A stretch of DNA of 64,000 bases from Streptomyces sp. NBC_00250 (GTDB lineage Bacteria; Actinomycetota; Actinomycetes; Streptomycetales; Streptomycetaceae). Positions 33,718 through 41,354 of the stretch are shown in pieces. The translations under genes were made by a program, and so were the position numbers. Where the stretch lies: positions 4,961,501 to 5,025,500 of the forward strand of contig NZ_CP108088.1 in assembly GCF_036192275.1 (NCBI RefSeq), given 5' to 3'. Numbering within the stretch: position 1 is the stretch's first letter; the number at the start of each line of letters is the position of its first letter. The notes under the pieces are model-generated. The model did no database searches. It was not told the origin of the DNA and saw only the letters and a program-made list of their open reading frames with translations.

Positions 33718-35691
33718 GTGAGCGGGGACGTATCCGCGTCGGGGGACCGTTCCGTCGCGGCCGGCGGGGACATCGGGTGGGTGCACACCGGAGACCGGGT
33801 GACGGCGCTGCCGCCCGAGGCCCTCGGGCCCGTGGTGTGCCCGCCCGGACTCGTCAACGTGCCCCGCAGGGCAGCCCACTTCGTGGGGCGCGGTGAGGAA
33901 GGAGCCCTGCTCGACGAGGAGCCGGAGACCGTGGTGATCTGCGGCCTCGGCGGGGTGGGGAAGTCCTCGCTCGCCGCCCGCTGGGCCTTCCGCCAGGCGG
34001 CACGCCGCAACCCCGTCTGGTGGATCACCGCGGAGAGCCGCGCCGACGTGGACGCCGGGCTCGCCGGCCTCGCCGCCGCGATGCAGCCCGCGCTGATCGA
34101 CGTACTCCCTCAGGAGGCCCTGCGCGAGCGGGCCCTGCAGTGGCTGTCCGCCCACGACGACTGGCTGCTCGTCCTCGACAACGTCACCGACCCGGGTGAT
34201 GTGGCGGACCTCCTGGCCCGGGCCGGCCGGGGGCGGATCGTCATCACCAGCCGGACCACGGACGCCTGGTACGGGATCGGGCGCGTCCTCACGCTGCCCG
34301 TGCTGCCGGCCGACGAGGCCGTCGAACTGTTCACCCGGGTCGCCACCCATGTCGGCCCGCGTGACACCACCGGGGCCGAGCAGCTCTGCGAGACCCTCGG
34401 ACAGCTGCCGCTCGCCGTCGAGATCGCCGCCGCGTACTGCGGCCGCACGGCCACGAGCCCGCTCGACTACCACGCGGAGCTGGCCCGGAGCCGCGGGCTC
34501 GGCAACGCGGAGGAGGCCGTCGTCCGGGTCCTGAGAGTCACGCTCAACAGGCTCTCCGCCACGGTCGAGTACGCCTCCGGGCTGCTCCGGCTGCTCGGCT
34601 GGTTCGCCCCCGACCGGATTCCCGCGATGCTCCTGCCGCCGTTCCCCGGCATCCGGGAGGCGCTCGGAGAGCTGGCCGCGCACAGCATGATCACCCTGCA
34701 CGAGGACGGCTCGGTCTCCGTGCACCGGCTCGTACAGGCCATCGCCCGCCGGCCGGCCCCCGGGGACGTGCCCGGGCGGCCGGGGATGCGCGAACGCATG
34801 CGATCGCTCGCGGAGACGGCGCTCGCCCAGGCCGCCCCGCCGGACATCGGGGAACCGGCCCAGCGGGAGGTGTGGCGGGTGCTGCTGCCGCACGTCGAGG
34901 CGTACCTGCGGCACACGGACCCCGCGGGGGACGGCGAGTGCCTGATGCCGGTGCTGGCAAGCGCGGGCGCGTACCTGAGCCTGAACAGGCTGTACGAGGA
35001 GTCGGCCGAGGCGTACGAGCGGACGCTGGCCGGCTGTGAGCGGCTGTTCGGCCCGGACGGTCCCCTCCTCCTGGAACTGCGCGGCGCGCTGTCCGAGAGT
35101 CTCGCCTCGGCGGGCCGCGCGGACGAGGCGATCGAGATGGCGACCACGACGGTGCGCGGCATGACCGAGATGCTGGGAGCCGACGACCCGATGACGCTCA
35201 AGGCGCGGTCCTGCCTCGCGACGGCCCATGCGAAGGCCGGGCTGACCCACCGGGCGATCGCCCTGAAGGAGAGCGTGCTGGGAGACATGATCCGGGTCCT
35301 GGGCCCCAAGGACCCGGAGACGCTGGCGACCTACTCCGGGCTCGCCGGGATCTACCGGGACGCGGACAGGACCCTCGAGGCCCTCGCGCTGAACGCGTAC
35401 GCGGCGGGCGAGATGAGCCTGCTCCTCGGCGAGGAGGACCCGGAGACCCTGATCACCCGGATCAACCTGGTCGGCCTCTACGTGGGCGTCGGGGCGATCG
35501 AGCAGGCCCGTGCCGGATACACGGAGCTGCTGTCCGTCTGCGCCCGTGTCCTCGGCGAGGACCATCCGTACACCGTCCACGTGCGCGAGGCGCTCGACGC
35601 GCAGGGGCCGGGCGACCCGCTCGGTGCGAAGAACGAGCGCACGGTGGAGTGGTGGGTGCACGGCGGAAAGCCCGGGCAGGGGCCGGAATGA
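33718..35691 (+). CDS. NLR-like NB-ARC/TPR STAND ATPase (copy 2)
   Basis: 657 residues. The shared motif is at the extreme N-terminus (7-26, SVAAGGDIGWVHTGD). NB-ARC domain: Walker A GLGGVGKSS, Walker B WLLVLDNV, sensor RIVITSR, LGQLPLAV, and AHSMITL in the winged-helix end. TPR repeats from about 380 to the end repeat a DDPMTLKARSCLATAHAKAG-like unit. It shares long identical stretches with the 31123 protein (ALRERALQWL, HDDWLLVLDNV), so they are tandem paralogs diverged mainly in the TPR sensor half. GTG 33718 lies in a duplicate of the sequence around the preceding gene's stop codon. Likely cotranscribed with the membrane protein. Confidence 0.9.
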   Translation: MSGDVSASGDRSVAAGGDIGWVHTGDRVTALPPEALGPVVCPPGLVNVPRRAAHFVGRGEEGALLDEEPETVVICGLGGVGKSSLAARWAFRQAARRNPVWWITAESRADVDAGLAGLAAAMQPALIDVLPQEALRERALQWLSAHDDWLLVLDNVTDPGDVADLLARAGRGRIVITSRTTDAWYGIGRVLTLPVLPADEAVELFTRVATHVGPRDTTGAEQLCETLGQLPLAVEIAAAYCGRTATSPLDYHAELARSRGLGNAEEAVVRVLRVTLNRLSATVEYASGLLRLLGWFAPDRIPAMLLPPFPGIREALGELAAHSMITLHEDGSVSVHRLVQAIARRPAPGDVPGRPGMRERMRSLAETALAQAAPPDIGEPAQREVWRVLLPHVEAYLRHTDPAGDGECLMPVLASAGAYLSLNRLYEESAEAYERTLAGCERLFGPDGPLLLELRGALSESLASAGRADEAIEMATTTVRGMTEMLGADDPMTLKARSCLATAHAKAGLTHRAIALKESVLGDMIRVLGPKDPETLATYSGLAGIYRDADRTLEALALNAYAAGEMSLLLGEEDPETLITRINLVGLYVGVGAIEQARAGYTELLSVCARVLGEDHPYTVHVREALDAQGPGDPLGAKNERTVEWWVHGGKPGQGPE

Positions 35692-35697
35692 TCACGT

Positions 35698-35717
35698 GGT
35701 GAGCACCGTGTCTCACC
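35698..35717. terminator. inverted repeat after NLR-like gene 2
   Basis: GGTGAG (35698-35703) and CTCACC (35712-35717) form a 6-bp stem 7 bp after the stop codon. It is short and could instead be an operator for ask; ATCACGT also occurs on either side (35691 and 35725). Confidence 0.35.
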
Positions 35718-35806
35718 ATCCGATATCACGTAGGCGTTCGCCGGTCGCTCGTTAGACTGAGCCGATCGCAGCGCCGGCTGCGGCACACACTGAGCGAGGA
35801 GCGCAC

Positions 35807-37078
35807 GTGGGCCTTGTCGTGCAGAAGTACGGAGGCTCCTCCGTTGCCGATGCCGAAGGCATCAAGCGCGTCGCCAAGCGGATCGTGGACGCCAAGAAGA
35901 ACGGCCACCAGGTGGTCGTCGTGGTTTCCGCGATGGGCGACACGACGGACGAGTTGATCGATCTCGCCGAGCAGGTATCCCCGATCCCTGCCGGGCGTGA
36001 GTTCGACATGCTGCTGACCGCCGGAGAGCGGATCTCCATGGCCCTGCTGGCCATGGCGATCAAAAACCTGGGCCACGAGGCCCAGTCGTTCACGGGCAGC
36101 CAGGCCGGTGTCATCACCGACTCGGTCCACAACAAAGCGCGCATCATCGATGTCACGCCGGGCCGGATCCGTACCGCCCTCGACGAGGGCAACATCGCCA
36201 TCGTCGCCGGGTTCCAGGGCGTGTCCCAGGACAAGAAGGACATCACCACGCTGGGCCGTGGCGGTTCCGACACCACCGCCGTGGCCCTGGCCGCAGCCCT
36301 CGACGCCGAGGTCTGCGAGATCTACACCGACGTCGACGGTGTGTTCACCGCCGACCCGCGTGTGGTGAAGAAGGCGAAGAAGATCGACTGGATCTCCTTC
36401 GAGGACATGCTGGAGCTCGCCGCCTCCGGCTCCAAGGTGCTGCTGCACCGCTGCGTCGAGTACGCGCGCCGCTACAACATTCCGATCCACGTCCGCTCGT
36501 CCTTCTCGGGACTGCAGGGCACCTGGGTCAGCAACGAACCGCAAGGGGACCAGAAGGTGGAGCAGGCCATCATCTCGGGTGTCGCCCACGACACCTCCGA
36601 GGCGAAGATCACCGTCGTCGGCGTGCCGGACAAGCCGGGCGAGGCCGCGGCCATCTTCCGGGCCGTCGCGGACGCCGAGATCAACATCGACATGATCGTG
36701 CAGAACGTGTCCGCGGCCTCCACCGGCCTCACGGACATCTCCTTCACCCTCCCCAAGGCCGAGGGCCGCAAGGCCATCGACGCCCTGGAGAAGGCGAAGA
36801 GCGCGATCGGCTTCGACTCGCTCCGCTACGACGACCAGATCGGCAAGATCTCCCTGGTCGGCGCCGGTATGAAGACCAACCCCGGCGTCACCGCGGACTT
36901 CTTCCGCGCGCTCTCCGACGCGGGCGTGAACATCGAGCTGATCTCGACCTCCGAGATCCGCATCTCGGTCGTCACCCGCGCCGACGACGTCAACGAGGCC
37001 GTGCGCGCCGTCCACAGCGCCTTCGGCCTGGACAGCGACTCCGACGAGGCCGTCGTCTACGGAGGCACCGGCCGATGA
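35807..37078 (+). CDS. ask: aspartokinase (alpha subunit)
   Basis: 423 residues phosphorylating aspartate, the entry to lysine, threonine and methionine synthesis and diaminopimelate for peptidoglycan. Catalytic domain with N-terminal [25 protein letters not shown] and [19 protein letters not shown]; two C-terminal ACT domains (about 265-420) for feedback control by lysine and threonine. GTG 35807 follows GAGGAGC; TTAGACT at 35752 is a possible -10. It overlaps asd by ATGA. An internal start probably yields a separate beta subunit. Confidence 0.97.
   Translation: MGLVVQKYGGSSVADAEGIKRVAKRIVDAKKNGHQVVVVVSAMGDTTDELIDLAEQVSPIPAGREFDMLLTAGERISMALLAMAIKNLGHEAQSFTGSQAGVITDSVHNKARIIDVTPGRIRTALDEGNIAIVAGFQGVSQDKKDITTLGRGGSDTTAVALAAALDAEVCEIYTDVDGVFTADPRVVKKAKKIDWISFEDMLELAASGSKVLLHRCVEYARRYNIPIHVRSSFSGLQGTWVSNEPQGDQKVEQAIISGVAHDTSEAKITVVGVPDKPGEAAAIFRAVADAEINIDMIVQNVSAASTGLTDISFTLPKAEGRKAIDALEKAKSAIGFDSLRYDDQIGKISLVGAGMKTNPGVTADFFRALSDAGVNIELISTSEIRISVVTRADDVNEAVRAVHSAFGLDSDSDEAVVYGGTGR
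36557..37078 (+). other. probable internal start: aspartokinase beta subunit
   Basis: In-frame GTG 36557 is preceded by AAGGGGA at a 7-base spacing. Translation from here gives 173 residues covering just the ACT regulatory domains ([18 protein letters not shown] onward). This matches the overlapping beta subunit known from actinobacterial alpha2beta2 aspartokinases such as that of Corynebacterium. Inferred from the site and the family, not shown. Confidence 0.55.
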
Positions 37079-38133
37079 CACCGAAGCCGACGCTCGCGGT
37101 CGTCGGTGCGACCGGAGCCGTCGGCTCGGTGATGCTCCAGATGCTCTCGCACCACGCGGACGTCTGGGGCGACATCCGCCTCCTCGCCTCCCCGCGCTCG
37201 GCCGGCCGGAAGGCCGCCGTCCGCGGGGAGGAGTGCGAGATCCTCGCACTGAGCGAGGAGGCCCTGGACGGCGTCGACCTGGCGCTCTTCCTCGTGCCCG
37301 AGGCGGTGGCCGCCCAGTGGGCGCCCATCGCCGCGGCCAAGGGTGCCGTCGTCGTGGACACCTCCGCCGCCTTCCGCGCGGACCCCGACGTCCCCCTCGT
37401 GGTCCCCGAGACCAACGCCCACGCGGCGCGCGTACGCCCCCGGGGCATCGTCGCGAGCCCCGGCTGCACCACCCTCGCGCTGGTCGTCGCCGTGGGCGCC
37501 CTGCACGCCGAGTTCGGGCTCTCCGAACTGGTCGTCACCGCCCAGCAGGCCGCCAGCGGCGCCGGTGCCGGACAGGCCGGCGTCGACGCGCTCCGTGCCC
37601 AGCTCGGCCTGGTGGCCGGCCACGGCGACCTCGGCACCCAGCCCGGTGACGTACGACGAGCCGTCGGCGAGAACACCGGGCCCTTCCCCGGACCCCTCGC
37701 GCTCAACGTCCTGCCCTGGTCGGGCACGGCGGGCGCCGACGGGGCCTCGTCCGAGGAGGAGCGCGTACGGGACGAGACCCGGCGGATCCTCGCGCTTCCC
37801 GCGCTGCGGGTCGCCGCCACCTGCGTGCGCGTGCCCGTCGTCACCGGGCACTCCGTCTCCGTGCACGCCCGCTTCGAGAACCCCGTCCCCCTCGGACGCG
37901 CGCACGAGATCCTCGCGACCTCACCGGGAGTCGTGCTGTACGACGACCCCGCCGCGGGCGACTTCCCCACCCCCGCCGACGTCGTCGGCACCGACCCCGC
38001 CTGGGTCGGGCGGGTGCGGCGCTCCATGGACGACGAGCGGGCGCTCGATTTCTTCGTCTGCGCCGACAACCTGCGCAAGGGCGCGGCCCTCAACGCCCTG
38101 CAGATCGCGGAATCTGTTGTCACATATTTGTAG
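37075..38133 (+). CDS. asd: aspartate-semialdehyde dehydrogenase
   Basis: 352 residues reducing aspartyl phosphate to aspartate semialdehyde with NADPH. N-terminal [13 protein letters not shown] nucleotide motif, nucleophile Cys131 in [24 protein letters not shown] and the C-terminal [15 protein letters not shown]. Coupled to ask by a 4-bp overlap. The sequence ([12 protein letters not shown], LAPLxTQ missing) is fairly divergent in mid-region from proteobacterial Asd but complete. Confidence 0.95.
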   Translation: MTPKPTLAVVGATGAVGSVMLQMLSHHADVWGDIRLLASPRSAGRKAAVRGEECEILALSEEALDGVDLALFLVPEAVAAQWAPIAAAKGAVVVDTSAAFRADPDVPLVVPETNAHAARVRPRGIVASPGCTTLALVVAVGALHAEFGLSELVVTAQQAASGAGAGQAGVDALRAQLGLVAGHGDLGTQPGDVRRAVGENTGPFPGPLALNVLPWSGTAGADGASSEEERVRDETRRILALPALRVAATCVRVPVVTGHSVSVHARFENPVPLGRAHEILATSPGVVLYDDPAAGDFPTPADVVGTDPAWVGRVRRSMDDERALDFFVCADNLRKGAALNALQIAESVVTYL

Positions 38134-38358
38134 GATCTGTGAACGACCTGTGAGCAAATAGGCGTCAGATACCTCTTGAACTGCGGTGATGCCGTGGTCG
38201 ACGATGCTCTTCCCCCTTACTGCAACCAGTAGTTGGGTGGAGAGCGTCTCTGCGTGCACTCACCATGTGTGGCGCGGAACACGCTGTGAAGCGGGGCATC
38301 GGGGGAGAACGGTTACGCATGAGGACAAACAACTCACCGTCAAAAAGGGTGGCGTACG

Positions 38359-38388
38359 CGTACAACCCTGCCGGGGGGAAGCGTGTCC
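38359..38388 (+). promoter_or_regulatory. ECF-type promoter-like element before the sigma gene
   Basis: CGTACAACC (38359-38367), a 14-bp spacer and CGTGTCC (38382-38388), ending 7 bp before GTG 38396. This would give a leaderless sigma message. The upstream block is identical to the one before two FG-GAP genes (1161 and 51101), so the sigma factor could autoregulate and control those genes. Confidence 0.45.
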
Positions 38389-38395
38389 AACAGGC

Positions 38396-39124
38396 GTGGC
38401 AGAGGTACTCGACATCGCGACCATCGCTCCGCTGCGCGGCGCGGGCACAGCCGTGCTCCCCGTGCGGAGCGTCGGCGTCGTCCCCGTACGCGGCTCCGCG
38501 GTCAGCCCCTATCGACGACCGCGCTCTCTCGGCGGCATGCCGGTGATCGCCCCCGTGCCCACCGGATCCCGCGCGAGCGCCGTCGACGGCATCCCCTCGC
38601 CCCGGACGAGCGCCGAAGGCGCCTCCGCGGCCGGGACGACCGTCGACCACCTGACCGAGACCTACCGCGCCCACTACCGGTCGCTCCTCGGCCTCGCCGC
38701 GCTGCTCCTCGACGACACGGCCTCCTGCGAGGACGTCGTCCAGGAGGCGTTCATCCGCGTCCACTCGGCCCGCAAGCGGGTGCGCGAGCCCGAGAAGACG
38801 CTCGCCTACCTGCGCCAGACCGTCGTGAACCTCTCCCGGTCCGCGCTGCGCCGCCGCATCCTCGGCCTCAAGCTGCTGTCCAAGCCGATGCCGGACATGG
38901 CCAGCGCGGAGGAGGGGGCGTACGACCAGCTGGAGCGCGAGGACCTGATCAAGGCGATGCGCGGACTCCAGCGGCGCCAGCGTGAGGTGCTGGCCCTGCG
39001 GTACTTCTCGGACATGACCGAGGTTCAGGTCGCCGAGGCGCTCGGGATATCCCTGGGCTCGGTGAAGGCGTACGGTTCGCGGGGCATCGCGTCGCTGCGC
39101 GTCGCGATGGGAGCGACTTCGTGA
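38396..39124 (+). CDS. ECF-type (SigE-family) RNA polymerase sigma factor
   Basis: 242 residues. After about 80 non-conserved residues come sigma region 2 (LTETYRAHYRSLLGLAALLL, CEDVVQEAFIRVH) and region 4 (RGLQRRQREVLALRYFSDMT, VQVAEALGISLGSVKAYGSRG). The YGSRG end with GSVKAY is usual for SigE-family ECFs. GTG 38396 is chosen because third-position GC collapses upstream, even though the frame stays open to 38186. ATG 38537 is an alternative. It overlaps the next gene by GTGA, the usual layout of a sigma/anti-sigma pair. Confidence 0.9.
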   Translation: MAEVLDIATIAPLRGAGTAVLPVRSVGVVPVRGSAVSPYRRPRSLGGMPVIAPVPTGSRASAVDGIPSPRTSAEGASAAGTTVDHLTETYRAHYRSLLGLAALLLDDTASCEDVVQEAFIRVHSARKRVREPEKTLAYLRQTVVNLSRSALRRRILGLKLLSKPMPDMASAEEGAYDQLEREDLIKAMRGLQRRQREVLALRYFSDMTEVQVAEALGISLGSVKAYGSRGIASLRVAMGATS

Positions 39125-40461
39125 GCGAGGCATCTGGCAAGGACGTCGAGAACGGCGTGGAGAGCGTCGAGAACGGCGACGGCGTCGAGACCGGCGATGG
39201 AGTCGAGAACGGCGTTGAGAACGGCGTCGAGAACGGTGTCGAGAACGGCGATGGCGTCGCGAGCGTCGACGGCGGCGAGAAGGTCGCGAACACCACGAAC
39301 GTCGAGAGCGGCGCCCGTCGAGATGAACGTGACGAACCGAGTGGACAGCGCATGGTGAACATCGAGCCCGGCGAGGGCGACGGCGACGACGAACTCGCGC
39401 TGCGGCGGCTGTTCCAGAGCGCCGTGTCCGGCCTGGAACCCTCCCTCGGCTCCCTCGAACACCTGCGCCGCGCCGTGCCCGCGCGCCGCGCCCGTAAGCG
39501 GCAGGCCGTCGTGGGCGCCGCCGCCGCCGCGGTCCTCATCGGGACGGCCGTACCCGCCTTCGTGCACGTCGCCGCCTCGGGCGGCGTCTCCGCCGCCAAC
39601 CCGGTGAACGCCGGCCACGGCGAGGAGGCCCAGGGCGGCACCGGCACCGAGACCGGCACGGAGACCGGCATCGAGGGCGGCCAGAGCGCCAAGCCCCCCG
39701 CCGGCACCGTGTCCCCGAGCCAGGGCGCGGCCGACGGCCCCTCGGGCAAGCCGCAGCGGCCCGGCCCCGGAGTGTCAGGCACCGGTCCGCAGGAGGCGGA
39801 GAACGCCGCCCCCGGATCCCTGCCGATGTGCGGGGCCGAACAGCTCGGCGTCAGCTCGGCGGGGGCCGGCGGACCCGACGGCGACGGCAAGGTGCACGGC
39901 GCCTTCCGCATCGCCAACGTCTCCGCCCAGGCGTGTGTCGTGAACGGCAGCGGAGTCGTCGGCTTCGAGGCCCGCGGCGCGGCCGACCCGGCGCGGATCG
40001 CGGTGATCCGGCACACCTCGGGCGACGGGGGGAGCGGGCTCCCCGACCCCTCCCAGGAGTCGTCCTTGCTCGTCCTGAAGCCGAGCGACTCCTACGAGGT
40101 GAAGTTCGTCTGGGTGCCGAGCGAGACCTGTCCGAGGACCGCCACCACCCCGACGCCCACGGTGACCCCTTCGACCGAGCCGCCGACCACGCCGCCGACG
40201 ACGGACACCCCGACCGGCGGCACCAACAACCCCGATCCCAGCGAGGGCACGGGCTCCGGAGGCAGCGGTACCGATCCGGGCACCGGCGCGGAAGCGGGCT
40301 CCGGCGCGGCACCCCAGCTGGTCCACGAGGACGGCGCCCCGGCGGACGGCAGCGTCCTGGTCAGCCATGTCGCGGAGCCGGGCGGCCCCTCGGCGTCGGC
40401 GACCATCCCCAACGCCTGCGCGGGCACCATCTACCGGACCGGGGTCCTGGACGCCTCCTGA
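39121..40461 (+). CDS. single-pass membrane protein coupled to sigma factor (putative anti-sigma)
   Basis: 446 residues. Residues 8-48 are a low-complexity Val-Glu-Asn-Gly repeat made by a DNA minisatellite. A cytosolic helical segment (ALRRLFQSAVSGLEPSLGSL) and RRARKRQ lead into one transmembrane helix at about 127-148. The rest is outside: Gly/Thr-rich linkers, a beta-rich MCGAEQLGVSS domain and a PTPTVTPSTEPPTTPPTTD stretch. The GTG start overlaps the sigma stop. Position and topology fit an anti-sigma factor, but no zinc-binding HxxxCxxC motif is present. An alternative start is GTG/ATG near residue 78. Confidence 0.75.
   Translation: MSEASGKDVENGVESVENGDGVETGDGVENGVENGVENGVENGDGVASVDGGEKVANTTNVESGARRDERDEPSGQRMVNIEPGEGDGDDELALRRLFQSAVSGLEPSLGSLEHLRRAVPARRARKRQAVVGAAAAAVLIGTAVPAFVHVAASGGVSAANPVNAGHGEEAQGGTGTETGTETGIEGGQSAKPPAGTVSPSQGAADGPSGKPQRPGPGVSGTGPQEAENAAPGSLPMCGAEQLGVSSAGAGGPDGDGKVHGAFRIANVSAQACVVNGSGVVGFEARGAADPARIAVIRHTSGDGGSGLPDPSQESSLLVLKPSDSYEVKFVWVPSETCPRTATTPTPTVTPSTEPPTTPPTTDTPTGGTNNPDPSEGTGSGGSGTDPGTGAEAGSGAAPQLVHEDGAPADGSVLVSHVAEPGGPSASATIPNACAGTIYRTGVLDAS
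39145..39260. repeat. GTCGAGAACGGC minisatellite in the anti-sigma-like gene
   Basis: About nine units of 12 bp (GTCGAGAACGGC and variants such as GTCGAGACCGGC and GTTGAGAACGGC), sometimes spaced by GACG or GATG, encoding Val-Glu-Asn-Gly. In frame, so copy number can vary without frameshift. Confidence 0.85.
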
Positions 40462-40521
40462 GCGGCCGGGGCCACGAAGGACACGAGGGCACGAGGGCCA
40501 CGGGAGTCACGGAGGCCGCGA

Positions 40522-40536
40522 GGGGGGCTTCCCCCC
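40522..40536. terminator. G/C-run hairpin between convergent genes
   Basis: GGGGGG (40522-40527), loop CTT, then CCCCCC (40531-40536), in the 96-bp gap between the convergent 39121 and SURF1 genes. Confidence 0.5.
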
Positions 40537-40557
40537 CCGCCCCTCCCCTCCCCGCCC

Positions 40558-41298
40558 CTACAGTCCCAGCGCCTCGTCCCGGGACGCCTCCGCCTCGCGG
40601 CGCACCAGGCGGAACCACATGAAGAGGACGAAGCCCGCGAAGACGAACCACTCCGCGGTGTAGCCGAGGTTCTGGAAGGCCTTCGCGTCCAGGCTCGTGC
40701 CCGCCGCAGCGGCCGCCGGGACCGGCGTGAGACCGGCGGGGGAGTCCGCGAGGGTGATCCAGGCGTCGTAGACCTCGTCCGTGACCACGTTCACCAGGGA
40801 TGCCGCGCTGATCATCCCCAGCTGCCCTTCGGGCAGCCCGCCGGCCGCGCGGACGCCCTTCGTGCCGCCGTTCTCCGAGGCCTGGAGCGCGCCCACCACG
40901 GTGACCTCGCCGGACGGCGGTGCGGGCGCCTTGGCGCCGGTGGGGAGCCAGCCCCGGACCACCGGCAGCGACCGGCCGCCGTCGGTCCGCAGCATCGTCA
41001 GGACGTAGCTGCCGGTCCGGCCGTCCAGCTCACGGTCCGGGACGAGGAACTGCTCCCCGAACCGGCCGCTCGCCTCGGCCGACCGGCCCGAGGTCTCCTT
41101 GTCCACCGGGAGCAGGGAGGCCAGCGGTTCGGCCTTCAGCGTGCTCACGGCGGGCCGCTTCTCGGCCGCCTCGTGGGATTCGACGCGATCCTCGAACTTG
41201 CCCAGCTGCCAGGTCCCCATGAACACGCAGAACGGGATCGCCAGCAGGACGAAGACGTTGATCCCCCACCAGCGGGGCGTTCTCAGGAACCGGTACAC
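40558..41298 (-). CDS. SURF1-family protein (cytochrome oxidase assembly)
   Basis: 246 residues with the SURF1 topology: an N-terminal transmembrane helix at about 12-30 (NVFVLLAIPFCVFMGTWQLGKF, with the GTWQ motif), a large outside domain (VRGWLPTG near the conserved RGW) and a C-terminal helix (EWFVFAGFVLFMWFR). SURF1 helps assemble aa3 cytochrome c oxidase, probably heme a insertion. GTG 41298 with TACCGT upstream looks leaderless; a TTG six codons earlier is the alternative. Confidence 0.9.
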   Translation of the reverse strand: MYRFLRTPRWWGINVFVLLAIPFCVFMGTWQLGKFEDRVESHEAAEKRPAVSTLKAEPLASLLPVDKETSGRSAEASGRFGEQFLVPDRELDGRTGSYVLTMLRTDGGRSLPVVRGWLPTGAKAPAPPSGEVTVVGALQASENGGTKGVRAAGGLPEGQLGMISAASLVNVVTDEVYDAWITLADSPAGLTPVPAAAAAGTSLDAKAFQNLGYTAEWFVFAGFVLFMWFRLVRREAEASRDEALGL

Positions 41299-41354
41299 GC
41301 CCCCAACGGTACGCAAGCGGCCTCAGTCCTCCGTCGGCCGGGTCCCCGGCCGCC

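Noticed and set aside
38186..38395. Upstream extension of the sigma factor frame
   Set aside because: Third-position GC is low here and the CGTACAACC promoter-like element lies inside it; GTG 38396 is the better start.
38265..38546. 93-codon frame overlapping the sigma gene start
   Set aside because: No ribosome-binding site, Ser/Arg/Pro-rich shadow composition, overlaps the real gene.
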